Of a DNA stretch of 7,899 bases, positions 1 through 6,042 are shown in pieces (the first letter of the stretch is position 1; every line of letters starts with the position of its first letter). The stretch covers positions 1 through 7,899 of the forward strand of contig JAJUJY010000183.1 of NCBI GenBank assembly GCA_029265085.1, given 5' to 3'. The stretch comes from Chloroflexota bacterium. Its GTDB lineage: Bacteria; Chloroflexota; Anaerolineae; Anaerolineales; Anaerolineaceae. The position numbers were made by a program, and so were the translations under genes. Below the pieces are notes generated by a model. The model worked only from the letters and a program-made list of their open reading frames with translations, searched no databases and had not been told where the DNA came from.

Positions 1-64
1 GATTAAACAAAGAATCAACAACCCGCGTCCAATGATAAGATCGGGCTTTGTGGATTGTTTAATC
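1..64. repeat. 10-bp perfect inverted repeat with partly complementary interior
   Basis: Positions 1-10 (GATTAAACAA) and 55-64 (TTGTTTAATC) are exact reverse complements. Inside them, CCCG at 22-25 can pair with CGGG at 42-45, and CAA at 19-21 with TTG at 48-50 across a small bulge, so the whole 64 nt can fold into a long interrupted hairpin. It lies 12 nt beyond the stop codon of the large regulator gene, so it may be part of that transcript's 3' end. No T-run is visible, because the window stops at the outer arm. It could be a terminator stem, a dispersed palindromic repeat or chance. The pairing is certain; the role is unknown. Confidence 0.55.
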
Positions 65-76
65 GAGATGTAAAAA

Positions 77-3000
77 TTACCTAGATAGGCGGAACCGGTT
101 GGCGAGGAGAATGGTTTCTTGTTCTGGCTCTATGTTCAATTCGGTTTTAAGATGATTACGGTAGGACTCAAAAACCGCTATTGCTGCGGCAAGATCTCCA
201 GATGTGCCATGCCAGCCGATTAATAAGCGAACCAAATCTTCACGGAGCGGATCACTCTGTAAGGCCTTGGTGGCCTGCTGGATTGCTTGGGTTGTTTCCC
301 CTGTACTGGCAAAGTGTTTTGCCAGCGCAATATGGAGCTCAAGAGTTTTTCGTTCATATTGGTTTTGAACGTCAATCGCCCAATTATCATCAATTCCCAT
401 CAAGCAGGGACCATTAACCAATTCCAATGCTTTTTGATAGGCAGCTGGTTCGTTTTTTGCGGAATACGATTGATCAAACTCCATCAGGTCAATCCAGAAG
501 TAGCGCAGGTTTAGTGCGTATTTCCCGGCGCGAAATCGAAATAGTTCCAGATCTTCGTTCCCACTGAGTAAAGTTTTCTTGAGAAAATAATAATTGGTGT
601 GGAAAAGTTTGCGGGTTTCCGCGGGAGACCGGTCCGGCCATAGCGCTTCCAAAATATCTTCCAGCGAGACGGGATGGTCATAATGGACAGCAAAATATGC
701 CAACAGGCTGCGAGCTTTTTCTGTTCGCCAGCCATTTGCTGCTAATTCAACCCCGCCTTGATAGGCTCTCAAACCGCCAAATAAGCGCAGTTCAATTTGA
801 TTTGCGGCAGCCGAACCTTTTTGCACCATCGCGGATTTTTGTTTATCAACTGCCGAGGGCGTTTTTTGAAACACAGAAGATAACTTTTTGAGGTGTTCAG
901 TTTCAGTGCCGGTTCGTTGTGCCTGGTTAATTAATCCGTTTATAGTCTCGGGAAAGTCTTGATAGGCTTCCAGGTATGCCTGGCAATATCCTTGCGGAGC
1001 AGAGATTTGGAGGCTTTCTAGAAATACGGCATTCGCATTTTGTGGATCGTTTGCTAACAAATAAGCCGCTGCCAGCCACGGCAAAATCGCCAAATCGACA
1101 AATCCCCATTGGTTTTTCCGGCCGTGGCTAAGGATATTTTGCAAGGTGGTAATGGCTGCTTCATATTCCCCTGTGCGCAGTAAATAGCGCGCGAAGACCA
1201 GGTAACAATCATCACTGGTAGATTCCGCAATCTCAGGGGAGAGGTTCTTTTGAGTCGCCCAGGCTTTTATCACTGAGAATTCATCCAGTGCCAGATGCAG
1301 CAGCATCCATTCTGATAAATTCGTTTCCCAAAAGAAGCCGCCTTTGTGAGCTAATCGTGCTGCGGTTTGGTGCAGCTCAGTTGCTTTCAGATAGTTCATT
1401 TGCAGCCGGGCAATTCTGCCAAGGATGATATTCCCGTAGGCCAAAATATCGGTAGAAGCTACTCCCTCACCATGCTTCAAGCCGGTTTCGACATAATGGG
1501 TAGCAGACTGAAGATTGCCCATTTCCAGCTCAATTTGGGCTAACCGGATTTGGGTGCTAACCGACGCTTCGGACGGGGCAGTCCCGCCTAACGCCAGGGC
1601 GCGTTTCAGCATGGCAATGGATCGATCGTTTTGACCGCGGTTGGTAAAAATAGCAGAAAGCAGCGTTGTAGCAATGCAAATTAAGTTGATATGGCTGGCC
1701 TGCTCCGCAAAATATAAAGCCTGGCTGAAGGCCTGTTCTGCTCTGGCAACCTGCCTCAAGTAGAGGTTGCTCAGCCCAAGCTGAATGGCAATTTGGCTGC
1801 GGAGTATTAATTCTGAACCGGGAAGCTGGGCCAGTGCTTCCTGGGCAATTTGCTGCACTGTTTCATAGCGTCCCTGGTAGCGGGCAATCATGACGGAGGC
1901 CAACATTCCCTGGATGGTGGAAAGCTCATTAAAAACAACCTGTGCCTGATCAATATCCCCTTTTTGCAGTAAGGCAAATCCTTTGATCTCAGATAATTCT
2001 GGCGGCAGGCCGTCAGGTGATTTTTCTAGACGGCCGCACCATTTCAGAACATTTTCATAGCCGCTTTTTTGCAGGGTTTCCCAACCTATTTGTTGGATAA
2101 TACCGACTGCTTTGGGATAATTGCCAATTTCCAACCAGTGCTTAAGTGCTCGGGATGGTTGATTTTCTTGTTCCAGCCATATGGCAGCTTTCTGGTGAAT
2201 CGGATTGATTTGCCCTGGGCGTTCAGCGAGTAGTTTGTGGCGGCAAAAATCAAGAAGAAGGGGGTGAAAAGAATATCCGTCAGGAATTTTTTTTAGCAAG
2301 CCGTGCGTCCGTGAAAGGTCATTCAATATTTCAAATGTATCTTGTCGTTCAGCAACCGCTTCACATAACCCAGAGGTAAATTCTTCGACGAGGGATGTTT
2401 TAAGCAGAATTTCTCGCCGTGATGGAGATAGCTGGTTATAGATCTCATCTTCGATATAACTATAAATGGCGGGTGAAGTTCCGTTCAGTTGGTATATAAA
2501 TTTGGAAAATTCATTCTCAATGGCTGGATTGCTGGCGATCAGGCAAATCATGGCCAGCCACCCTTCGGTTTTTTGCCAGATTGTCTGAAGAATATCTTGC
2601 GAGAATTCTTTTCCGGTCTTGTGTTTTAATAGAGACCGGATTTCATCTGGTTTTAAAGCCAATTGGTCGTAGTATAACTCGACCAAATCGCCCTGCAGCC
2701 TTAATTTTGATAATGGAAACGGCGGCATGGAACGGGTGGCGATAAAAATATGAATCGTATCCGGGGCACTTAAGATTAAGTTGAACAGTTCAACATGAAT
2801 TGCTTTCGATTTTATGACCTGATAATCATCCAATACCAGGAACAAAGGTTTTTGACCGGTTTCCCGGCTTAACATCAGCGCCTTAAAAAAATTTTCTAAC
2901 GGATGATTGGATTGATCCTGGCTTGGGGCAGGCAGATCAAAAGCTTTCTTTAATTTATTCACCAGGTGGTGGGGAATATTATCCTGTTCATTTAAGTGAA

Positions 3001-3178
3001 TCCATACAACCTGGTGCTGCAGCGGATGAAGCGCTATTTGTAGGGTAGAGGTTTTGCCATATCCGGCGGGAGCGCAGAGCAAGGTTAATTTTGACGAAAG
3101 ACCAGGGCGGATCAGGTCCTGGATGCGTTGAAAAGGAAATAAATTGACTCCCCGGTTTTGAACAAAGGACGAGTCCAT
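77..3178 (-). CDS. MalT-like STAND ATPase / TPR transcriptional regulator with C-terminal winged helix and BTAD domain
   Basis: Predicted cytoplasmic signal-responsive transcription factor of 1033 residues. The N-terminal NTPase resembles MalT and LAL-type LuxR regulators: P-loop APAGYGKT at residues 36-43, Walker B LFLVLDD at 112-118, an ATR sensor at 147-149, and the TEGWLA signature at 204-209. Residues of about 330-770 are alpha-helical TPR-like repeats, the usual ligand- or partner-sensing region. From about residue 795 there is an OmpR/SARP-type winged helix (start IELRLFGG, ALWPD near 845-849), then a BTAD domain (about 893-1030) ending in the typical ELNIEPE segment. There is no C-terminal LuxR helix-turn-helix, so DNA binding is assigned to the winged helix. 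In classical AfsR/SARP proteins the winged helix and BTAD come first; here the order is reversed. The ATG at 3178 sits 33 residues before the P-loop core, usual for the family, but its ribosome site (AAAGGG about 12 nt upstream) is poorly spaced. Stop TAA at 77-79. Target genes are unknown; the PHP gene and methyltransferase operon lie upstream on the same strand. The family call is secure, the regulon is not. Confidence 0.93.
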   Translation of the reverse strand: MDSSFVQNRGVNLFPFQRIQDLIRPGLSSKLTLLCAPAGYGKTSTLQIALHPLQHQVVWIHLNEQDNIPHHLVNKLKKAFDLPAPSQDQSNHPLENFFKALMLSRETGQKPLFLVLDDYQVIKSKAIHVELFNLILSAPDTIHIFIATRSMPPFPLSKLRLQGDLVELYYDQLALKPDEIRSLLKHKTGKEFSQDILQTIWQKTEGWLAMICLIASNPAIENEFSKFIYQLNGTSPAIYSYIEDEIYNQLSPSRREILLKTSLVEEFTSGLCEAVAERQDTFEILNDLSRTHGLLKKIPDGYSFHPLLLDFCRHKLLAERPGQINPIHQKAAIWLEQENQPSRALKHWLEIGNYPKAVGIIQQIGWETLQKSGYENVLKWCGRLEKSPDGLPPELSEIKGFALLQKGDIDQAQVVFNELSTIQGMLASVMIARYQGRYETVQQIAQEALAQLPGSELILRSQIAIQLGLSNLYLRQVARAEQAFSQALYFAEQASHINLICIATTLLSAIFTNRGQNDRSIAMLKRALALGGTAPSEASVSTQIRLAQIELEMGNLQSATHYVETGLKHGEGVASTDILAYGNIILGRIARLQMNYLKATELHQTAARLAHKGGFFWETNLSEWMLLHLALDEFSVIKAWATQKNLSPEIAESTSDDCYLVFARYLLRTGEYEAAITTLQNILSHGRKNQWGFVDLAILPWLAAAYLLANDPQNANAVFLESLQISAPQGYCQAYLEAYQDFPETINGLINQAQRTGTETEHLKKLSSVFQKTPSAVDKQKSAMVQKGSAAANQIELRLFGGLRAYQGGVELAANGWRTEKARSLLAYFAVHYDHPVSLEDILEALWPDRSPAETRKLFHTNYYFLKKTLLSGNEDLELFRFRAGKYALNLRYFWIDLMEFDQSYSAKNEPAAYQKALELVNGPCLMGIDDNWAIDVQNQYERKTLELHIALAKHFASTGETTQAIQQATKALQSDPLREDLVRLLIGWHGTSGDLAAAIAVFESYRNHLKTELNIEPEQETILLANRFRLSR

Positions 3179-3240
3179 AACAACTTGTTACCCTTTGCGG
3201 CTTCAATTGAGATGGGTTGGGATTCCTGCTGAATTTAACC

Positions 3241-3263
3241 GATAGCAGGCGAAAGCCAGCATC
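3241..3263. repeat. Small interrupted hairpin in the regulator leader
   Basis: The segment can fold as GAT/ATC, GC/GC and GGC/GCC helices closed by a four-base loop (GAAA on the plus strand, TTTC on the regulator's sense strand), with one bulged base and one A-A (or T-T) mismatch. It lies about 60-85 nt upstream of the regulator start, within the leader if the TATAAT at 3328-3333 is the promoter. The pairing is seen directly; any attenuation or protein-binding role is inference. Confidence 0.35.
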
Positions 3264-3280
3264 TGAAAACAGCAATTACC

Positions 3281-3299
3281 ATATCCAAATTCAGGATAT
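3281..3299. promoter_or_regulatory. Inverted repeat ATATCC-N7-GGATAT upstream of the regulator
   Basis: ATATCC at 3281-3286 and GGATAT at 3294-3299 are perfect 6-bp arms around a 7-nt centre, about 100 nt upstream of the regulator start and about 30 nt downstream of the TATAAT at 3328-3333. Spacing and symmetry would suit a dimeric DNA-binding protein or a leader hairpin. No matching second copy was noticed, so this is only a candidate operator. Confidence 0.3.
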
Positions 3300-3327
3300 A
3301 TTGGTGCTGTAAGGCAAGTAGGAATAA

Positions 3328-3333
3328 ATTATA
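3328..3333 (-). promoter_or_regulatory. Candidate -10 element for the large regulator gene
   Basis: Read on the minus strand this is a perfect TATAAT, 150 nt upstream of the regulator start codon. No recognisable -35 lies 15-19 nt upstream and there is no extended -10 TG. If used, the promoter would be weak or activator-dependent, with a leader of roughly 140 nt containing the two small inverted repeats. Read-through from the PHP gene is the alternative. Confidence 0.3.
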
Positions 3334-3422
3334 ACGCCTTTCATTGTCCGTACAGCCACAATTGATGGGTAAATTTTCGCTGGTTATAGCTATCCTAATC
3401 ATTAAACGATGTACTTGATTAA

Positions 3423-4049
3423 TTATTTTGAAGGCAGGCTGGATAAAGGTGTGAATCGATTCGGTTCAGAATGGAAGCCATTGTTCAAAACCTTTAACAA
3501 TTGCTCGTCATTTTCTGCAAAAGTCGGGAGCAGGTTGGCATATGTCCCGATTTGGTTGGGGTAATGTGCATCCGAGTTCGTTAAGGGTTTTAAATTGAAC
3601 TGCTTGGCTTGCTGCAAGATTTTATTGTGCATATCGACTGGCGTGTTGTAAGAAGCGATCTCAATCCCGTCTGGCGGGTACGCTGCCAGGTCAACATGAA
3701 TGATGGACGCGTAACGAAAAGGATGTGCCAGGATGAGATAGCCGCCTAAACTTCGAACCAGTTTCCACAAATCGGCATAATTCCAGGTTGCTTTTTCCAG
3801 CCGTGTATCATGTACGCCGATGACCAGCCAATCTTCTTGATTTGCAACAACCTCAATACCGGTAAAGATTTTAAAAGGAGCATATTTCTGGTTTAAGAAA
3901 GCCAGATGATCTTTCGATAATAACTTGTTGTGGTCTGTAAAGGCTATTCCGTCTAATCCGGCGGCTATCGCGCCGCGAATCTGATATTCTTCATCGACCT
4001 TTGCGCAGATAGAGCGTTCTTTGGTGTGGACGTGAAAATCTACTTTCAT
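3423..4049 (-). CDS. Small PHP-domain metal-dependent hydrolase (predicted phosphoesterase)
   Basis: A 208-residue, single-domain protein of the PHP (polymerase and histidinol phosphatase) superfamily. These are alpha/beta barrels with two or three catalytic metal ions that usually hydrolyse phosphoesters. Expected metal ligands are visible in order: HVH at 6-8, TDH at 38-40, E66 in TGIEV, H80 in GVHD, H109 in LAHP, and SDAH at 159-162 (D160 and H162). The acidic ligand often found shortly after the first HxH is not obvious; residues 9-15 read TKERSIC. The length is that of a bare PHP domain, without the extra domains of DNA polymerase. The frame opens further upstream at a TTG (4073), but the ATG at 4049 is chosen: AGGAAG lies 9 nt before it and the protein then begins directly with MKVDFHVHT, the first barrel strand. 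It is probably transcribed alone from a promoter near 4148-4176. Substrate is unknown; related small PHP proteins include nucleotide and sugar-phosphate phosphatases. Family call secure, function open. Confidence 0.9.
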   Translation of the reverse strand: MKVDFHVHTKERSICAKVDEEYQIRGAIAAGLDGIAFTDHNKLLSKDHLAFLNQKYAPFKIFTGIEVVANQEDWLVIGVHDTRLEKATWNYADLWKLVRSLGGYLILAHPFRYASIIHVDLAAYPPDGIEIASYNTPVDMHNKILQQAKQFNLKPLTNSDAHYPNQIGTYANLLPTFAENDEQLLKVLNNGFHSEPNRFTPLSSLPSK

Positions 4050-4145
4050 GGGATGGGACTTCCTTGCTATCAATAATGGCTATCGATAAAAATGGGATGA
4101 GCTTGCCGTATTTGTTTGATTCTACCGCGAGAAGAGAACTACACC

Positions 4146-4160
4146 GGATAAAATTTATCC
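4146..4160. promoter_or_regulatory. Operator-like palindrome over the -10 of the PHP promoter
   Basis: GGATAAA at 4146-4152 and TTTATCC at 4154-4160 are perfect 7-bp arms around a single central base. The site covers the putative -10 at 4148-4153, where a bound repressor would block initiation. The symmetry is seen directly; repression and the identity of any binding protein are inferred. Confidence 0.4.
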
Positions 4161-4176
4161 TAAAATTTTTAGTCAA
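4148..4176 (-). promoter_or_regulatory. Candidate sigma70 promoter for the PHP gene
   Basis: On the minus strand TTGACT (4176-4171, five of six consensus bases) is followed after 17 nt by TTTTAT (4153-4148, four of six). The flanks are strongly AT-rich. Initiation near 4140 would give a leader of about 90 nt before the ATG at 4049. A 15-nt palindrome overlaps the -10. Spacing is ideal but the -10 is imperfect, so this is a moderate call. Confidence 0.45.
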
Positions 4177-4340
4177 TCATCATCTGATCATATATCATAT
4201 TTAATGAGAATACTATCTTTAGTGATAATCCTATTTGGTTAAAAAAGAAGGTGTTCCTTGAATCATACATGTGTTAGGGGGGGTGACATAGTGGGTTTTG
4301 CTTGTGCCTATGATAAATAAGATTAGCAATTAGATTGCAT

Positions 4341-4353
4341 CAGAAAGCTTCTG
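4341..4353. repeat. Short hairpin CAGAA-AGC-TTCTG
   Basis: Perfect 5-bp arms around a 3-nt centre in the gene-free stretch. The same pentamer pair forms the ends of the hairpin at 4381-4407 and recurs as CAGAA at 4493-4497. No gene or promoter is attached to it directly, and its role is unknown. Confidence 0.35.
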
Positions 4354-4380
4354 CTATGAATGAATAATTTCCCCAAATAT

Positions 4381-4407
4381 TTCTGGGTGATTTCCACCGA
4401 TCCAGAA
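4381..4407. repeat. Bulged hairpin with TTCTGG/CCAGAA ends
   Basis: TTCTGG at 4381-4386 pairs with CCAGAA at 4402-4407, and the next bases GTG/CAC extend the helix across a four-base bulge with a small five-base loop. Neither side is followed by a T-run, so it does not look like an intrinsic terminator. It may be a structured segment of the operon's 3' tail or a site for a DNA-binding protein. Confidence 0.4.
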
Positions 4408-4435
4408 GATAAAATAACTGCTAGTTTATTTAATT

Positions 4436-4462
4436 AAAAAGACACCTGCTCACTTTGGGTGT
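4436..4462 (-). terminator. Weak intrinsic terminator candidate for the methyltransferase operon
   Basis: In the direction of transcription ACACC (4462-4458) and GGTGT (4446-4442) form a 5-bp stem with an 11-nt loop, followed by CTTTTT at 4441-4436. It lies about 45 nt after the stop codon of the last operon gene, where a terminator is expected. The stem is short and the loop long, so termination may be leaky or helped by the AT-rich 9-bp repeat just before it. Confidence 0.4.
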
Positions 4463-4477
4463 GGGATTTGGGAGATT

Positions 4478-4506
4478 GTAATCAATAACTTCCAGAAATT
4501 GATTAC
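4478..4506. repeat. 9-bp perfect inverted repeat touching the last operon stop codon
   Basis: GTAATCAAT (4478-4486) and ATTGATTAC (4498-4506) are exact reverse complements around an 11-nt loop. In the transcript the helix begins at the final base of the TAG stop of the ATC-hydrolase-like gene. There is no T-run directly after it, so it is more likely an mRNA 3'-end structure or part of a composite terminator with 4436-4462. Confidence 0.5.
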
Positions 4507-5234
4507 TAGATAAAGAAGGAAAGTTCGTCTTCTCTGAATAGCGGTTGTAAGGCTGCTGGGACGGCAACGCGCGTTGGACCTCCTTTTTTAAAGCGGAAAT
4601 CGCATTTATCTGCACCTTCGGCCAGCGTTTGCGTGCGCATCAATCCCCAGCCAAGCACGTTGCTGTAATGGATATCCATTGGACATAAATAGGGGGCTAT
4701 TTCGGACGCACCTTGTTTGGCCAGGAATTTACAAGAAGCACATTCAAGGTAATCCACACCGAAATCAAACGTTTTTCCATCTCCAGGAACGAAATTGTAC
4801 ACATAATCTTCAGCATAGGTACGCGTATGGGATTTTTCAGCCGCTTTCTTTAGCTTTTCCAGCGATCTTTTTGAAAAATTCAACGGTGAAAACAGACGCA
4901 GCAGAAAGGCTGGTGTTGAGTGTACAACAATTTTTCCAATCTTGAAAATCATAAGACCGGTTTCTTCCACAGATTTTCCGTGGGCTTTGCTTGTGCGGTA
5001 CATTGCCAGGAGCATTCCGGTGAAGATGATAAAGTCAGTAAAGGGTCGTTTGCCGCCAATATATGGAAGTTGTGGAATCAGACTTTCAAATTCCTGGCGT
5101 GCCTCAGCGGTTAATTGTTGGGTTTGCTCACTGCCAAGGCTTTCTACCAACACAGGGTGGGCTGTTTTTAAGATCTGGCGAAATTCTTTCAACGTGCTTG
5201 CTTTGTGATCCAGGTAATAAGTAGATGGATCCAT
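4506..5234 (-). CDS. L-2-amino-thiazoline-4-carboxylic acid (ATC) hydrolase family protein
   Basis: A 242-residue soluble protein assigned to the ATC hydrolase family (Pfam ATC_hydrolase) on the strength of its C-terminal half: DYLECASCKFL (161-171), EIAPYLCPMD (178-187), a GWGLMRTQTLAEGADKC segment (195-211) and CDFRFKKG (211-218). In pseudomonads that make L-cysteine from DL-ATC, this enzyme opens the thiazoline ring to give a carbamoyl-cysteine; most family members are uncharacterised. Four cysteines in this half, C165, C168, C184 and C211, could form a metal or redox centre, which is inference. The N-terminal half is mostly helical, with a hydrophobic stretch near 66-80 (TDFIIFTGMLLAMYR) that is probably a buried helix. 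The ATG at 5234 lies 10 nt after the previous stop, with GAAGG seven bases upstream inside that gene's end, so it is the fourth and last gene of the operon. No carbamoyl-cysteine amidohydrolase, the usual pathway partner, is present here, so a reaction other than cysteine synthesis is quite possible. Family call firm, substrate uncertain. Confidence 0.85.
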   Translation of the reverse strand: MDPSTYYLDHKASTLKEFRQILKTAHPVLVESLGSEQTQQLTAEARQEFESLIPQLPYIGGKRPFTDFIIFTGMLLAMYRTSKAHGKSVEETGLMIFKIGKIVVHSTPAFLLRLFSPLNFSKRSLEKLKKAAEKSHTRTYAEDYVYNFVPGDGKTFDFGVDYLECASCKFLAKQGASEIAPYLCPMDIHYSNVLGWGLMRTQTLAEGADKCDFRFKKGGPTRVAVPAALQPLFREDELSFFI

Positions 5235-5244
5235 TGATAAACCT

Positions 5245-6042
5245 TCACTTTCTCAACCGGTAGTGGAAAATTCCGGTTGCTTTTGACATAAAAGGTATAA
5301 AACGCATCCAGCTAAAGGCGCGTAAGCGAGGTTCATATTCATCAAAGTAATACCAATGGTCAAGCAGTTTGAGCCCCCAGGTTTCTAGCTCTTGAGGATT
5401 CTTAGCATCCCATAACACCTGGATCCCCAATTCCTTTAGTACGGTGCTGGTGCGGTTGTGATGCCTGTTAATGAAAGGAGCGGCGGCATCGAAAACCAGT
5501 TCTCCTTGGGGAAAACGGGCTGCCATTTCCAGCAGCAATGGCTTGACTTGCATGGTGCTGAAATAAGGAAACACACCTTCAGCCAGAAATATGACCGGTT
5601 TTTTATGCCGCTCAACTACTTCCAACCAGGAAGGGTCAAACATCGAGCTTGAAATGGTTTTACACCGTTCCGTATCGGGTAAAATATCGCGGCGCAGATG
5701 GATCACTTCTGGCAGGTCAAGTCCCAACCAGTAGAGCAGCCCATCATCTAATCGATCAAAACGAGTATCCAGGCCGCAGCCCAGGTCCACAATCAACCCT
5801 CCTGAATGCCGGATGAGAAAGGCTTTGGCAAACCTATCAAACTGGCGGACACGCATGGCGGTCACAAATATATCCGCTTTGCCCATGCCGAGCAAAAAAT
5901 CAGGAGAACCTTGCAGAGCGTTGTACACTTCAACGGCGCGCGGGTCGTGCAGGATTGCATCTGATCTGATGGATTCGATGGCGCGGCAGGCCAGCGGTAC
6001 CAGCAATGTACGGGCAACGCCTTGTAGATCATGTAGACTCAT
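5245..6042 (-). CDS. LCM/TcmP-type class I SAM-dependent methyltransferase
   Basis: A 265-residue soluble methyltransferase of the leucine carboxyl methyltransferase (PPM1/LCM) family, whose bacterial members are often labelled O-methyltransferases of polyketide biosynthesis. Motifs: IVDLGCGLDTRFDRL (84-98), the family-specific form of SAM motif I; GLDLPEV (107-113), where D109 should bind the SAM ribose; and AEGVFPYF (154-161), the family's motif near the active site. Known members methylate carboxyl or hydroxyl groups; the substrate here cannot be read. The open frame continues upstream to 6189, but the ATG at 6042 is chosen. It overlaps the previous gene's TGA as ATGA, has AGAGG six bases upstream, and gives the usual N-terminus, whereas the longer form would overlap the membrane protein gene by about 150 nt. 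The overlap implies translational coupling. It is third in the operon, and its own stop sits inside the ribosome site of the ATC-hydrolase-like gene. No PKS or NRPS genes are visible that would name a pathway. Confidence 0.9.
   Translation of the reverse strand: MSLHDLQGVARTLLVPLACRAIESIRSDAILHDPRAVEVYNALQGSPDFLLGMGKADIFVTAMRVRQFDRFAKAFLIRHSGGLIVDLGCGLDTRFDRLDDGLLYWLGLDLPEVIHLRRDILPDTERCKTISSSMFDPSWLEVVERHKKPVIFLAEGVFPYFSTMQVKPLLLEMAARFPQGELVFDAAAPFINRHHNRTSTVLKELGIQVLWDAKNPQELETWGLKLLDHWYYFDEYEPRLRAFSWMRFIPFMSKATGIFHYRLRK

Larger units (their letters stand above)
4050..4505. other. Gene-free AT-rich stretch between the operon and the PHP gene
   Basis: No credible gene was found here on either strand; the open frames lack ribosome sites or recognisable motifs. 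The stretch holds the PHP gene's ribosome site and leader, a candidate promoter with a palindrome (4146-4176), a run of seven G (4277-4283), long-range complementary hexamers ATCATA (4262-4267) and TATGAT (4309-4314), two CAGAA/TTCTG hairpins (4341-4353 and 4381-4407), a weak terminator candidate (4436-4462) and most of a perfect inverted repeat that reaches the preceding stop codon (4478-4506). No tRNA or known riboswitch fold was recognised by eye. Confidence 0.7.

Noticed and set aside
1..64. An integron attC site
   Set aside because: The arm words ATTAAAC and GTTTAAT miss the RYYYAAC/GTTRRRY core consensus, and there is no integrase or cassette array in view.
77..3178. A standard LuxR-type (LAL) regulator
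   Set aside because: The N-terminus fits, but the C-terminus is a winged helix plus BTAD, with no LuxR helix-turn-helix.
2988..3275. A 95-codon minus-strand frame overlapping the regulator start
   Set aside because: It overlaps the P-loop coding region in another frame, has no motif, and lacks a convincing ribosome site.
3423..4073. A TTG start for the PHP gene at 4073
   Set aside because: The ATG at 4049 has a well-placed AGGAAG and begins the protein directly at the first PHP strand; the extra eight residues include the ribosome site itself.
4277..4283. The seven-G run as a phase-variation tract
   Set aside because: It is not inside a gene or between promoter elements, so slippage has no obvious target.
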